A stretch of DNA of 64,000 nucleotides from Spinacia oleracea (GCF_020520425.1 NC_079488.1:90873285-90937284), one strand, 5' to 3'. Shown: positions 24,401 through 36,410, numbered from the stretch's first letter. Notes: generated from the letters alone by a model not told the origin. Numbers and translations: made by a program.

Positions 24401-26131
24401 TACTTGTAAAGTATAATCAACCTTATCCTTGTTGTTAACCCAACGTTAAAAAACCCCGTTACTTTTTAAACAAACCAAGGTTTTTCTATATTATAATCAA
24501 CCTCATCCTTGTTAACCCAACATTAATGTAGAAGAATCTTGATTTCTTTTAAAAATAACGGAGCTTGTTAACATTAGGTTAGTGGCAGGGATAAAGTTGA
24601 TTGACTTTTGCGTCTACAAGAGTACATTGTGTAAAATTTAGAACGCCTAAGCTACTTACATGGACTCGTCAAATTCATTTTATTTTTAGGTGGTTTTCTT
24701 TTATTTGTTTATTTTGATTGCTTGGTATTGGAACTCCAAAATTCTTTGGTCTATATTATTATGAATTAGGCATAAATGACTACTCCGTATAATTTTGTGC
24801 TATTGCTTTGTCATCTTTCCAAAAATTAAGCATCATCTCGTGATATCGTCCTGTAGGATTTCCTTGGACTAGTGGACAAGCTCTACTACCTTTCTGGCAA
24901 ATATGATCTTCAACTAACTGTTGGAGATGCTGTCATGGTAATTATGATTCTGTTCGTATTTCCATATTCCTCATAATGCATTGGTATAGTTTTCTAATTT
25001 GAGCTTTTCAGGAGAACTCTTTCTTCCGGTCCCTGGGTCATATTGAGTTAGATCTTCCTGAAGCACCTGAGAAGGCAGCTAAGCCACCTCTTCAGCCAAT
25101 TGACCCTCTCTCGAGGTTTGGACCCAAAGAAGAAATAACACACATATTCAGAGCTCCGGAAAAGCGTCCACCGAAGGAACTATCTCTTGTTTTCTTGGGT
25201 CTAACCTTTGTTCCACTTGTAGGATTTTTGATTGGGGTGAGTTAATTGTTCTAGCCATTTTACTTCCTTTGTGCAACCCACTGTTAAGTTAGGTTGTCTA
25301 AACCACTTTATCGGCTAAATGGAAAAAAGTTGCCTGGGTATTGAAATTATTAAATTAAGCATCTGTTTTAACATGTTGAGCTTCGAGATGTCAAATTATC
25401 CATACCAGGTTGGTTATCAGTATGCATAGGAATAGAATTTCTTGTTGTCGAAAAGTTGCCCTCTGCGTTTGTTTTGAGTTTTGACTATCTTAACACACAT
25501 GACTCGAGCTTCTACGAACTGTTGACAATCAAATTTTATAATGTCAAAATTAAGTTGTCTCTACTTTTAGTTTCTGTTCAATCCACTCAACTGTCTCATC
25601 TTCTTTAACTTATTTAGCCTTGTAGGTGTTTGGATATGTTCTCTCTTACTATTATCTTCCTTGCAGCTGCTTCGCCTTGGGGTTAACTTTAAGAAATTCC
25701 CGACATCATCAGTCCCTGCTGCATTTGCTGTACTCTTCCACGTCGGCATTGCAGCTGTTCTTGGCCTTTATGCACTTTTCTGGCTGAAGGTTTGTGTTTA
25801 TACTCTCTTACTGCATGACTTTGGGAAATTCTGTATGCCACCTCTTCCGAAACCATCTCTTGATGTGCAAAAGTGCATTTTATAGTTTCCAAATTCTTAT
25901 TTTTGTAGGGGAAAGTTCATTTTCATTCTGTGGATTTTTTTTCCTTTTCATTTTTCTGGTCTGTGCATCTGCAACTCCTTTGTCTATATCCAACCCTTTG
26001 TTCAATTCCTGCAGTTGAACCTGTTTACAACACTGAAGTACTTGAGCTTCTTGGGAGTGTTCTTGTTATTTATCGGTCACAGGACTCTTTCCCACCTTGC
26101 CTCTCCATCTGCCAAATTGAAAGCTACCTAA
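12497..26131 (+). CDS. HAP6: Ribophorin II, oligosaccharyltransferase subunit RPN2 (HAP6)
   Basis: Twenty exons join in phase: 12497-12506, 12651-12789, 13548-13740, 13853-13942, 14505-14567, 14694-14763, 14995-15059, 16966-17020, 19431-19558, 19685-19800, 20638-20707, 21296-21400, 21516-21605, 21682-21830, 23620-23731, 23804-23887, 24857-24937, 25012-25236, 25667-25789, 26015-26131. The 694 aa product matches plant ribophorin II in length. This family is a non-catalytic subunit of the ER oligosaccharyltransferase that N-glycosylates nascent proteins. A signal peptide covers about residues 5-23, a long lumenal region follows, and three C-terminal membrane spans lie at about 595-615, 629-650 and 660-680, before a short Lys-containing tail. 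Exon 1 encodes only MKP plus one base; if that splice is not used, the ATG at 12653 at the start of the signal peptide is the alternative start. Several introns carry transposons (listed separately), yet all splice sites and the frame are intact. Confidence 0.93.
15742..16443. mobile_element. Possible inverted-repeat element in RPN2 intron 7
   Basis: The ends read GTTACATGGTTCGC at 15742 and, inverted, GTTACCTGGTTCGTG ending at 16443. Both ends carry subterminal clusters of CGCGAACC/GGTTCGCG, as in some hAT-like elements. No convincing target-site duplication was found. The wider block from about 15440 to 16650 is also unusual, with repeated CGAGTTAACTCG-like and CGCGAC motifs, so more than one insertion may be present. 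No transposase is recognisable. Confidence 0.4.
17329..17988. mobile_element. Stowaway (Tc1/mariner-type) MITE hosting another MITE
   Basis: The left end CTTCCTCCCGTTTCTTTGTA and the inverted right end CTTCCTCCGTTTCTTTACAC are each flanked by TA (17327-17328 and 17989-17990). This is the TA duplication and TIR type of Stowaway elements. The interior is interrupted by a Mutator-like MITE at 17520-17940. It lies in RPN2 intron 8. Confidence 0.85.
17520..17940. mobile_element. Mutator-like foldback MITE with 9-bp duplication
   Basis: The element starts GGCAAATTTGCCAAATACA and ends, inverted, GGAAAATTTGCCAAATACA. The inverted repeat extends for more than 100 bp on each side, through the motifs TTCTCTATTTG, AATTACAACC and ATCACCGGAAGATGATGTCA, so almost the whole 421 bp can fold back. 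The 9-bp duplication AATAGATTG lies at 17511-17519 and 17941-17949, as expected for Mutator-superfamily insertion. It interrupts the Stowaway element 17329-17988. Confidence 0.92.
18014..18444 (-). mobile_element. Solo LTR related to the 53478-56074 retrotransposon
   Basis: The segment begins TGAGATGAACTGACTATTTG, ends CCATTACA and is flanked by the 5-bp duplication TTTTG (18009-18013 and 18445-18449). It is in reverse orientation to the LTRs at 53478 and 55701. The shared core, GTGACTTGAGG followed by CACCACTCTCCAAAGCCTAAG at about 18125-18170, matches the reverse complement of those LTRs. No internal region is present, so it is a solo LTR. It lies in RPN2 intron 8. Confidence 0.82.
18933..18958 (+). 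repeat. Run of 26 C residues
   Basis: An uninterrupted C run at 18933-18958 is followed by GCCGCCG, within RPN2 intron 8. The minus strand is poly-G with G-quadruplex potential. Such long homopolymers are often miscounted in assemblies, so the exact length is uncertain. ORFs crossing it (Pro- or Gly-rich) are artefacts. Confidence 0.9.
21986..23356. mobile_element. Mutator-like element, 1.37 kb, with 9-bp duplication
   Basis: The left end GGAAAAATTACTTTAAATAA and the inverted right end are the same for more than 80 bp with few mismatches, both continuing into AATCC-ACCTTT-GACGATTT and TTAATAATCCAACCTTTG. The 9-bp duplication ATTATTCTT lies at 21977-21985 and 23357-23365. No transposase is seen. 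The interior is low-complexity and of unknown origin. It sits in RPN2 intron 14, where the flanking splice sites are intact. Confidence 0.92.
24390..24640. repeat. Degenerate inverted repeat in RPN2 intron 16
   Basis: The block ACAATGTACCTCTGTACTTG (about 24390) followed by ATAATCAACCTTATCC is repeated in inverted form at about 24555-24640 (ATAAAGTTGATTGACTTTTG then AGAGTACATTGT). The arms are about 75-85 bp with mismatches. This looks like the remains of a foldback MITE. No clear duplication was found. Confidence 0.6.
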
Positions 26132-26365
26132 CATGGAGCTTCTTGGAGTGTCCTTGATTGAAGGGTTTATGGTCCACAAATTTAGTTGTGGAATTCCCCT
26201 TTCAGAAAGTTGACAAAAAATCGTAGAAATTTAGACTCAATTTTGTAGAATTCGGTTTTCTCTTGAGGAAGTGTCAGTTATAGTGCAGTTCTTTTCTTAT
26301 TGTATACATGTATTCACAACTTTGATCTAAATAGCATTTTCTTCAATGAAGTCTTATACGGAGTA

Positions 26366-26878
26366 CTCCCTCTGTTTTTTTTCACTTGGACTGATAAACT
26401 TGCCAACTTGCCAGTGCATCATTTAACCATTAAATATCTCTAATTTTCTATTTTGTAAAAATAATAAAAAGTTAATATTATGAAAATATATATTGTTATT
26501 AACCCAAAAACATTTTATATGATAACATTTAATTATTACTTCCTCCGTTCTACAATAGATGCATCGTTTCTCTTTTGAACACTATTTATGAACTAACTTT
26601 GACAATTATTCTTTCACAATATGTAAAAACAAACATACTTAAGTGAGATCTGGTTAAATTCGTATCAATGTGAGGATTTCAAATATCATTTTTTTATAAT
26701 ATTTACTTACACGCAATTAGAGATATTAATGTTCAAAAAAGCATGTTGGGATACGTGAAAAAAGAAATGATACATCTATTGTGAAACGGAGGAAATATAT
26801 ATTTGTAAAGTTCAAGTTAAAATTAGTATATAAATAGTATATAAAGTCAAAGTGATACAAATAAAAAAACGAAGGCAG
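26366..26878. mobile_element. Stowaway MITE (outer) downstream of RPN2
   Basis: The left end CTCCCTCTGTTTTTTTTCAC and the inverted right end CTGCCTTCGTTTTTTTATTT are flanked by TA at 26364-26365 and 26879-26880. The ends are degenerate but typical of the CTCCCTCCGT family. It is interrupted by a second Stowaway at 26539-26795. Confidence 0.75.
26539..26795. mobile_element. Stowaway MITE (inner)
   Basis: It starts CTTCCTCCGTTCTACAATAG after TA (26537-26538). Its right end, inverted, reads TTTCCTCCGTTTCACAATAG before TA (26796-26797). The motif ATAGATGCATC/GATACATCTAT continues the TIR inward. It is nested in the older, more degenerate copy 26366-26878. Confidence 0.85.
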
Positions 26879-26880
26879 TA

Positions 26881-28204
26881 ATAGTAAATATTTTCACGTG
26901 TGTTCTCTGTTCCTAAAAGTCATTTGAATTTTAAACAGCAAATTGACAACAAGCTGTCTCTGGATTTACTTTACTTGCTTGGATTATGGGATTGTGTGGC
27001 CTATAATAATAGTCCTAACAGCCCAAATCGAAACAATGATCGAGTCATATTTCGAGTTTACGAGTCTTTCAAACTTGATTGCAATAAAAGGGATGCCATT
27101 GATTATATAGGTGATAAATGATAATGCATTGATCGAGGTTCATTGTTAAAAAAAATCGATATTTTTAAGGAAAAATACATGAAAATAGATTATTTTTTAA
27201 AAACAATAAACAATTGCAAGAGTCTTGAGAGAATAAACGTGGGTAGCTTGGTCTGATGACAAGACTGTTGCACTTGTATTTATACAACCTTTTTTGGCAA
27301 CTAGTGTCAATGTGTCATAGAGAGATTACAAATTCAAATCCTAGAGGGACAATCCATGTCAAAATTTTAGTGCTGTCTCTTCTTTAGTGAGACGTTAAAA
27401 GTTTGCATCAGGCATTCAGGCAGTCCTTAAAATCACTGTATTGTTCTTTCAATTGCAAACGGCTTTTACTTGGGAAAATAATAGAGTTGTGGACTATATA
27501 CTGCTTCATTAACAGCAAGCGCATACAATCAGAGGCACACTTAATTTCGATGCATGTTAAATTTGGTGAGCTATTAGTCCTCAATTGACGTGTCTCCCTG
27601 TAAAACATAATTCGAGCATAAATCAAGTGTACAAAATGGCAACATTCCACTTGACTTTTAGTCGATCAATCTGAGGTAGCTGCATCCCCCTCTCCCCTGT
27701 GACATCAACTGCACAGAACTGCATTAAATCTGCAATCGCTTAACCTTTTACTCACAACATAAAAAGGTAGAAAACAAACAACTCTTTAGTCTAGTCTCTT
27801 ACAATACAAAGTAGAGGAAAGACAGATTACATAAATTGTCAATGTATAGATCATTTCTTGCCTGTTTAACTTCATCAAAACAAAAAAACTCCTTACAGGG
27901 AAAATTTAAAACATAAATTCTCTGTATCTAAACCTACATCAGGTACTATGCTAAACCAACAAATAAATTTTGATTTATCTTCACTCACCCTTGAATGGGA
28001 TAAGTGCTATTGCAAAAGACATAAACAACTAGAACCATCAACCCCCACATCACCTAAGTGACCTTAGCATCGCCCTCATATGAACAAATAGCGATAAAAT
28101 GAAAATTGCAACTGTTAAAGCAGCAAAATAACACATGTTGCTTCTGCAAAGACGCTAAATTTTAAGGTATCTTTGCTGCTTCACAGTAGAATATCTAAAC
28201 CAAC
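26881..28204. other. Convergent intergenic DNA between RPN2 and the hnRNP Q-like gene
   Basis: Both flanking genes end here, at 26131 (+) and 28205 (-). The 600 bp next to 28205 probably hold the 3' UTR of the minus-strand gene. Only short ORFs occur, with no recognisable element or RNA gene. Confidence 0.55.
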
Positions 28205-31200
28205 TCAGTAATATGATCCAGAACTGCCACCTCCCATGTAACCACTGCCACTCATACCACGGCCAGAATACAATGACGAGTAAGAGCTCCCACCAACCTG
28301 AAATATCAAATATTGAGTTCAAATATCTGCCCAATTTTTGAACCTGAACTGAACTGAACTTTCAACAAAAACAGGGGCTTAGAAACATACATCAGATCCA
28401 CGGGAAGCATATTCACTGCTATAGCTTGAAGAATACACACCATCATTATTGCCGCTGTATGAACCTGGAATAAAGGAAACTATCAAATTTGGGGAGTACA
28501 GACATGTAGAGTTTAAGTAACTTAAAATTTTCAAAATATATTTACACTTGATATGATTATCAATACTTTAGTAACAAGGGCGTACCATTATAGCTCATTC
28601 CCTGACGACTATTGTAAAGCCCGTGAGAATCCTGAGCAGACACCGAACTTCTGCTGCCGCTGCCACTATATCCAGCAGTGGATCTCCCCATTCTAGAAGA
28701 ATCAGAGGTTTAGTCATGGAAAGAGGAAAATTCAGACAAAAATATTATAGCCCTGAGATTAAGCAACTGTTACCTATCACCATAAGTATCCGCATACTGA
28801 GAGCTTCCTGAAGGGACATCATAGTCTACACGTGCCCTCGAATGACGCATACCATGACCAGGATCAGTGTACCGTGAAGGAACGTCATCCTAGGAAATCA
28901 AATAACAATAGAATTTTTTTTAAAATCCATTACTTTGAACTACAGAATGAGAAGGTACAAGTTAAGACAAGGACAATATCAACTAACCATAGCACTATAC
29001 GGGCGTTTCGAACCAGAAATAGAATCATAATCACGAGGACGCCCTTCACGATAACTTGGAGGTGGTCTTTCATATCTTGGGGGATAATTATCCTCTGGAT
29101 AAGGTCTCCTTGTTGCAGAGCGCGACGCACTGCTCCTATGCACATCAGGGTAAACAGGTGAACGGGCAGCGTACTCATCCCTATAAGATGGACGCCTTTC
29201 GGGTGGCAACCTAGATCCATATTCTGCCACAGCCCTACTCCTTGGAGGGAGCTCTTCCCTCCTGATATAATCTCTCTTCAAGCTACTCTTGGGTGGTGGA
29301 GGACCTGCACACAACAGTGGGTTAGATAACACTCCTCAGCATGTTACCAGCAAAAGTGACCAGCCAAGATCAGAATGAGTACCAGGAGCTCTTCTCTCAT
29401 ATGACCTTGGCGGAGGTGGCAGTGGTCTGGCCCTAGCAGGCATAGGTGGTGGGGGACGCCTGTCCCGTACTCCAACAGGCCTCTTCAAGCCACGGCCAAC
29501 AACAATGGGGGGCCGGCTACCAATTGCCCTCATACGAGGAGGAAGGGGACGTGGTAATGGACGGTTCCAAGGAGCCCTAGGACGCCGCCCAGCAACACGA
29601 CCCCCCTTATTATGATCAACACGGGGATTTTTGCCTTTACCCCGCTGCAATGGCCTGGACAATCTGGCGCGTACTTTAGCCTGTAGAAGAATAAAGTCAA
29701 ATAAAGCCATATGCATTATCTCATCATGACCAGGTCATTAGCACATATAATAAAGCCAATAAAAACCTTGTGATCTCCTTCCCCCAATTCTGCATTATTG
29801 ATGCTCTTAGCACATGTTACTGCTGCATCATGAGAGTCAAAAGAAACAAAGCCAAAATCCTTTCTTCTCGCAGATGGCATATTGCGAGCAAGTTCAACCT
29901 TTTCAATTTCCCCAAAATTCTTGAGCAGGATACGAACACGGTCCTCATCCCATGAGGCAGGGAGACCATCAATAAACACAGTTTTGACCTAAAACAGTTG
30001 CAACCAAATATCATCCACCGTTAAAAGGATCCATCATTCCAAGAGGTTGAACAATACACAACAAGATCCCCTCGGAATGAGAAGTCTGGGACCTCGGAAA
30101 AAAACTCACATTAAACCCACACCTCAACTGCAACCAAATAATTGCTACATCTTTATTAAGGCGTGAGTTCACATAGCGGAAAAAATTCACATAAAAATAA
30201 TAAAGGACACATCATATCCAAGATTGTCTGTCTAAAGTAAAGAAATTTTACTTTACAAATAAAATAATCATACATATATAGAGTAAAAAAATAACAGGGA
30301 TCATATCCAATATTCCAATTATCAATAGAAAGCTCAACGATAATTAGGAATTCTACTGTAGTTGGCCATGTATGTATTCACACAAACTATTCTTCCTAAT
30401 AGGTTTTTGACAACTTGCAAGATGAACATCACTCCATAATCATCCAAGGAATGGGAAAGATGCTTGATCTAATTACCTGGGCCATTATTTCATCTCCAGG
30501 ATCAATGAAAGAATCTGCAAAAGAAACTTTTGCAGGCCTCTCAACTCCTAGTAAAACATCCCTCTTCTGAAGACGTTTAAAAGCATCCATGGCCTCGGAA
30601 CGGGAAGAGAACTCCAAAAAGGCAAAACCTCTATTTTTTCCTTCATTGTTACTATCTTCCACTAACGTCAAATCCTCGATATTTTCTATTCCATAAAGTT
30701 TCAATTTCTCTTTTAACTGGAAGAACAAATTAATATACGCCAATCAGAAGAGAATAATGCAACTCCAGATAACCAACAACAAAATTAACGCGAAGCCTGA
30801 TGATGACAGCAACACCACAGTCAACTTACTTTTTCCTTTGTCCATGTCTTGCATATGTTACCCAAAAACAGGGTATCGCTGTCCTGACTTGGTGTGACAC
30901 CACATTGCTTCCCATTTACCTGGAATTTTCGGTGTTAGAATAAATTCAACATAATCTGTGCTTTGTAGTCACTCAATCTATGACAAGATCAAAACAAGTA
31001 CCACAGGATTTTTAAGCTCGCTGACAGCTCGCTTTGCTTGTTCAATAGTAGAAAAACGTAGGAATGCAAAGCCCTTGTTCTTTTTGGTCTGAGGGTTCAT
31101 CATGAGCCTGACTTCAGTAACCTCGCCAACAACACTAAAAACTTCCTTCAAATGCTCCTCAGTAGCATCTTTGTCTAAACCACCAACAAATACTTCAAAT

Positions 31201-33424
31201 TCTTTACGTTTACGCCTCTCTTTGACAAGTTCATGGTGTTCACGTTCTTCTGCAGCATCGAACAGTTCAGCATGCTCATCATCATGGCCATGGTCATGGT
31301 GATGCTGATGCTCACGGCCCTCATCAGCATCTGCATCAGCATGCTCATCGACTTCTTCAACCCCAAGTTCCTCTGGAACTTCTTCTATATCCTCCTCAGC
31401 CATGTCTCCCTCCTCTTCTTCCTCCTCCTCTTCAGCAAGATCACTTTCCTCGACTTCTTCCATACCTTCATCCCCGTCCTCCTGGAAATCATCTTGGTCA
31501 ACTTCCTTCTCATCATACTCACCACCATATTCTTCTGGTTCATATTCTGGTTCATTATCCTCAAGGTCCAACCGTTCATCTTTTTCATACTCATCCTCTT
31601 TAACCTCATCTTCTTCTGCCATAGAAAGAGAGGTTGACACAAATCCAGCTAGTTAACATGCTGAATTCACCATTGGGAACAATAAGAGTTCTAAAGTGTT
31701 GGGTGCGTAGCAAAATACCCACTAAGCCTTCAAGTCCAAATTCAAACACATAATTGATATGGTTTAGTCTACAAAGTGAACTCAGGTAGGAAATTAGCAA
31801 GTCCAATGAGCATTTGCGCATAGATTTTGGGTGTCATATCCAAATTAACAACTACTTCCATTACTTGATTGAATCCTTGCAATAGATAATTGGGGAATTC
31901 TTAATTGTACCCAGTGCATTAATCTTCACAAATAAGAAACAGATTCTTAATCCATTTCTAACTTATGTCAGCTTCGGCAGATCATTGGCACTTTATAACA
32001 CCAACTTTGTTGTAAGCACACACTTAAAACTTGTTCATAGATTAGTTGAGTTCAAAAACTTGTACAAAGATATACAGGAGAAAGGAAACGTAGCAAGACA
32101 TATATAATTGATTTGATGACCATGTGTCCTTTCTGAAGCCCTTGTACCCAAGATTGAAGCCTAAAATGGTCACTCCACACAAATGACTTTGCCCATACAT
32201 TGAAAAAAGGCTTGAACGAACAAGAACAGCTGAAACAACATTCACAAGAGTTCCCTTGATATTGTGTGTTTTAGATTTCCAATGGATTTACATCATTATT
32301 TAACTGGAACTTGTTGTTCTCCAACAAAAAACGTTGTACCAGATTATCAAGAGCATGTGAGATGGAATAAAAACACTCTTTCTAACAGGTCTTTTCATAT
32401 GCACTTCATGTGAAAAATCGTTAAGAAATTATCCAAATTCCAATATCGAGTATCCTCCCTATCACCAGAGAAAAAAGGTGGATCCACATGAATGCCACTC
32501 ACAAAGACATGTCTAATCACAAATGGTTCCATCCAGAATAGTCCCTTCCAAAAGAATATGCAAGCTACATAATCATTAACCATTTTTTGCTTGCAACTTC
32601 AATTTAGAGGATCAACCGATTATGAGGCTAAGAGTTCACATTATTCTTTATACAACTCACTCACTAACGCGCAAAATTTCACCCCCACAACTAAACCAAC
32701 CAAGCTAATCAATCATCTATTCTCCAGCTTAATATAAACCCATTTATCAAACTTTAGAGAAATTCAACCATATAAAATTCAACCAATACCCACCAAGTCG
32801 AAATAGAAATTCAACCATATAAAATTCAACCAATACCCACCAAGTCGAAATACATAAAATCAAACCCAATAGTCCAAATCTTTTCTCCATCTTAAAAAAT
32901 AAGTTGAACAAGATATTTCCTTTTTCTGGTATTTGGAATATAAAAAAAATGTCCAAGCACACCTAGAATTAACATCACCTTCAAGTACTAACTTTAAATT
33001 AACGGAAAATCAATTCATAAGCAAGCAAGCAAACAAACAAACAACCATATTTTTTTCTATCCTACCACAAATTCAACACTAATTAACTTTTTAATCAAAT
33101 ACGAACCCACCAAAAAAGAAAAAGAAAAAACATAGCACAATCACACAACAATTATAAAATAAATTAATCAATGCAAAAACAAAACAAAAACTTACTTGTT
33201 AAGATAAAGGATCCATTAGCCTGGGATTGGGGCTCAACATTCAGATCCGCAGAGCTGTCAACGTCGTTATCAAGCTCAGAAACTTTAACGTTGTCGTTAA
33301 TTTCATCCCTAACGACCTCGTTTATCCCATCATCGGATTTAGCTTCCGTCTTCGCCGCAGTTCTGGACAACCTGCCGGACTTCTTGGCCGGAGTTGACGC
33401 CGATTTCTTTGTTCTCGGAGGCAT
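28205..33424 (-). CDS. hnRNP Q/SYNCRIP-like protein with three RRMs and Arg-rich tail
   Basis: Eleven exons join in phase (transcript order): 33424-33196, 31648-31002, 30919-30830, 30716-30477, 29988-29767, 29680-29383, 29304-28988, 28889-28774, 28692-28586, 28464-28391, 28297-28205, for 810 aa. A basic N-terminus (MPPRTKK) is followed by a strongly acidic Glu/Asp region at about 86-215 with a His/Asp patch. Three RRMs follow: about 227-305 (FVGGL; KGFAFLRF), 308-398 (LFLGNI; RGFAFLEF) and 404-478 (VFIDGL; FGFVSF). A long Arg/Pro/Tyr/Gly/Ser-rich tail with many RPPP and SYRE-type motifs completes the protein. The family binds RNA in nuclear pre-mRNA processing or related regulation; plants have several such hnRNP Q-like genes, including LIF2. 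The length and tail are unlike LIF2 and closer to the ~800 aa plant relatives, so no symbol is given. The start is the first ATG at 33424; upstream in-frame codons are not ATG. Confidence 0.9.
31649..33195. other. Intron 1 of the hnRNP Q-like gene
   Basis: A 1.5 kb AT-rich intron with a GTAAG donor (33195-33191, minus strand) and TAG acceptor (to 31649). It contains a tandem duplication of about 53 bp at 32757-32853, with units carrying AATTCAACCATATAAAATTC and CCAATACCCACCAAGTCGAA. No nested gene or transposon ends were recognised. Confidence 0.75.
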
Positions 33425-33677
33425 ACTCGTCTTCTTCAATCTTGTGTTGTGTTTTCAGATTCAGGAGAGAGAATCGAAAGATTTATACGGGAAATAGAGA
33501 GAGAAAGGGGGATATTGGTGGAGGGTTTAAAATTAGGAAGAAGAACCCTAGTTTTGGTTTTGGTTTACTTTTTTTAGAATTTTCCCACCGCTTGACGTGG
33601 ACATATAAACTCTTGCCAATTTTTTTCCTTCGAAAAATTGTAATAATCGATCTTTGGGCAGTTTATAAAAAAAAATA

Positions 33678-34005
33678 CTCCATTCGTCTCTTAATACTTG
33701 CATCGCTTTTCTTTTCGGGTCGTCCCTTAATACTTACACCGCTTTTATAAATGGACAATTTTACTAATATTATATTATTTCTCACACTTACCTACTCAAC
33801 CACGAACACTCATACTCCCTACAAAAAATCAATTAAATATTCACACCCCCACTCACTACTCCCCACCCCTTACATGTCTCTCACTAACTGTATTAAAAAA
33901 AAAATACGCCAATATCAACCAACACCCATTAAATTAATAAGTCAATTCAATTATCTTAAACTTCACACCGGTCAAACCGGTGTGAATATTAAAGGACGGA
34001 GGGAG
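33678..34005. mobile_element. Stowaway MITE upstream of the hnRNP Q-like gene
   Basis: The left end CTCCATTCGTCTCTTAATAC and the right end, inverted, CTCCCTCCGTCCTTTAATAT are flanked by TA (33676-33677, 34006-34007). Internal motifs CGTCCCTTAATACT, TATAAATGGACA and TTAATAAGTCAATT are shared with the element 48355-48714, so both belong to one family. It lies about 250 bp from the gene start. Confidence 0.9.
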
Positions 34006-34127
34006 TACTCCGTAAGTTAAACGGAGTACTTCGTATAATCCTTTTATTATACCTTTACTTCGTACGGAGTATCTTTTATTACACCTGAACGGGTCAAATT
34101 TTAATACCATTAATATTTTGGATTTTT

Positions 34128-34215
34128 CTTGAAATATCCTCAAATATTAGCGTAATTCACCAAATGCCCATCAAATTTGGATAATTCATAAAATGCCCCT
34201 CACAAACCGTACAAA
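34128..34215. mobile_element. Fragment of the Mutator-like TIR family seen at 46509-47891
   Basis: The motifs GAAATATCCTCAAA, AATTCACCAAATGCCCATCAA, ATAATTCATAAAATGCCCCT and CACAAA occur in the same order as in the left TIR of 46509-47891. No partner arm or duplication is evident nearby, so it is an isolated remnant. Confidence 0.7.
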
Positions 34216-36410
34216 ACCATAAAGCTTGTTTTATTCCTTGCCTAGGATCTTTTCCTTAGTTAGAGCACATTTATTGCTTTATTGGTTTGCATTTTACGCC
34301 ATTTGTTGTGCCTTAGTGTTCTTATGAGTTTAACAGATTTTGAAGTCCAAAGGACAAAAGGAACCCTCACTCACTAATTTGGGGATGTTCGACCGTACAT
34401 GACCCCATTTGCTAGGAGAAAGGAACAAGAGTAAGGAAAGGAGAAGAAGAAGACCAATGAATCTATTCACAACCTCCTGCACGACCTGACTCATTCCGTG
34501 CAACGCCAACTCGAAGAGAAGGGAAGGGAGCAGTCGATGCACGACCTGTGTCACCTTTGCATAGACCGTGTTGCTCTACCTTGCACAACTTGTGCCATTT
34601 TTGCACGGTCCGTGCAGAGCTGCTCTATTTTACCGCATTTCACATGGATGAGCCATTTTTCTCTTATTGTATAAATACTCTAACTTAGAAAGAAAAAAAA
34701 AAAAAAAAACAAGCTAACCAAACAAAAGCTTGACTCTCATACTAGTCTTTATTTAGCTCTTTTGGGGTCCTCCTCCAAGATATCTTAGAATACATAATTT
34801 CCCAATTGGGAAAGTTTTGGGGATTTTCTCTCTCCAAACTCTTCATTGATTGAGGTTTTGTTTCCTTACATTTATTTCTTTGAATCTACTGAATTTCTAG
34901 TATTTCTTTCACTATTGTCAATTAGTGCTTTCACTTATGGATTTTCTTGCTTTTAATTGCAATATGTGTGCTAGTCACCCCCTCTAGGGGGTTAGGTGAC
35001 CCCAATGTTAGGGTTTAAATGGATGAATTAAATTGAGAATTTTCTATCCTGTCAATTTCCATAGATTGTTGGATGATTTGTGCCTTTTTCTTAGTAGTAT
35101 GACCATCGGGATAACTACTCAATGCTTTCGTTCCTACACCTCTTGCGTGACCTTACTGTGGTACCTAGGAGGGTTAGGGGGTTTTGAAAGCCTCGTTCTT
35201 ATGAGATGTTACTAAGTGAATTACGAAGTCTAGAGACCGTGACCATCAGGGTTAGATAGGATTTTGTGTTCATCCATGTTGAAGTCTTATCTTTTAGAGT
35301 GCATGTATATGACCCAAGTGCCATGCTCAATGTACTTATGAGTCTTTCGACTACCTCTTTAGAGGTGGATTGAATACTAGGAAGTGTGTCTCTCCGTTGA
35401 AAGTCGGGTGGGTCGTATTTATAGGGTGCATAGGTCTCTTCTATGGTTCGTTGTTGTCATGTATTATTTTCCCCTTTTGTTGTATTTTCCTTACATTGTG
35501 GAACCCCCCATTCCCTAGTATCTTATCAATAGAATAACAATCAACCAATATCTTCTTGCTTGTTACTTGCGGTCCAATTATGCATTGACCAGCAACTTAG
35601 TACTAAACATTACTCCTTGTGCACTAGACCCCTTATTTACCCCTTGTGTACTATACATTTTGTGGTGTCATAGGATTGAGTCAAGTGGAATTTTACTTGT
35701 GTGCCCCTTACTGCCCAGCGTTGTTGCTGCACCTTAGTGCTACTTTAGCGCGCGCGCCCAAGAGCCATGGGCCTTTATTGTTGTGTGTAGCATCGTCGTT
35801 GCGCCCATGGGCCTTGCGCGCTTGGTTTGTGGGCTGGCAACGCTGTTGCTCATGGCCTCGTATTCGCACATATGGTTTTCTAGCCTTAATTCTTCGTATA
35901 GCACATGATGAACCGATGTCTTACGATATAACGATTCATGCGGACATGCCTACAAAATACTCGATATATACGGTTAGGTATCGTATATATTTGTTTTTCC
36001 AATATAAATTTCCGATTAGCCATTAAATGAATTTATGATTCATTTAATTCGGCGATCCGTTATATTCGTTGGTGTGACCTTGTAGGTTCAGTCAAGAGTA
36101 ATTCGTGGTCCTATCTACTCGTAGCACTTTGCCAATTTTTGAGCCAATCTTCAGAAGGAATTATGTATCAAAGTACTCCGCAGATAAGTTAGAGATGCGA
36201 ACCAAAGTTGCGAGTACTTTAATAGGGGCTTCATTTGGAATGAAATTCAAAAGCCATTTCGTAATTGTAATACAGTTGTCATCAATTAGCCATGGACCCT
36301 GTGTTAGAAAAAAGTTGTAGTCATCATCACTTGTGAATCGAGCAATAAAATATTTGCTTCTATATCAGTTAACGCTACGCCCCCTCTCAATTTCTATACT
36401 TTCTTCAACC
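34216..36410 (+). mobile_element. Retrotransposon relics without intact ORFs
   Basis: The stretch has no gene. At 34660-34720 a TATA-like TTGTATAAATACTC precedes a long A run, as in an LTR promoter. About 35080-35640 is a repeat also found at 60475-61240 (listed separately). From 35690 to 36300 there is non-coding sequence with GCGCGCGCCC and a block GTGTGACCTTGTAGGTTCAG of the type often flanking plant LTR elements. Exact borders, PBS and PPT were not identified. The retrotransposon origin is inferred from repetition and general resemblance. Confidence 0.45.
35080..35640 (+). repeat. Dispersed repeat, copy 1 (second copy 60475-61240)
   Basis: Both copies share TTCTTAGTAGTATGACCATC, ACTACTCAATGCTTT, GGTACCTAGGA, CCTTGTTCTTATGAGAT, GACCGTGACCATC and TATAGGGTGCATAGGT, ending at CCCCTTATT-ACCCCTT. 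The copies are clearly related but diverged. They probably derive from the LTR or untranslated region of one retrotransposon family. Confidence 0.85.

Noticed and set aside
31102-31656. Several Ser-, Met- or Phe/Leu-rich ORFs over this stretch on both strands
   Set aside because: They are shadows of the acidic Glu/Asp exon 2 of the hnRNP Q-like gene in other frames.
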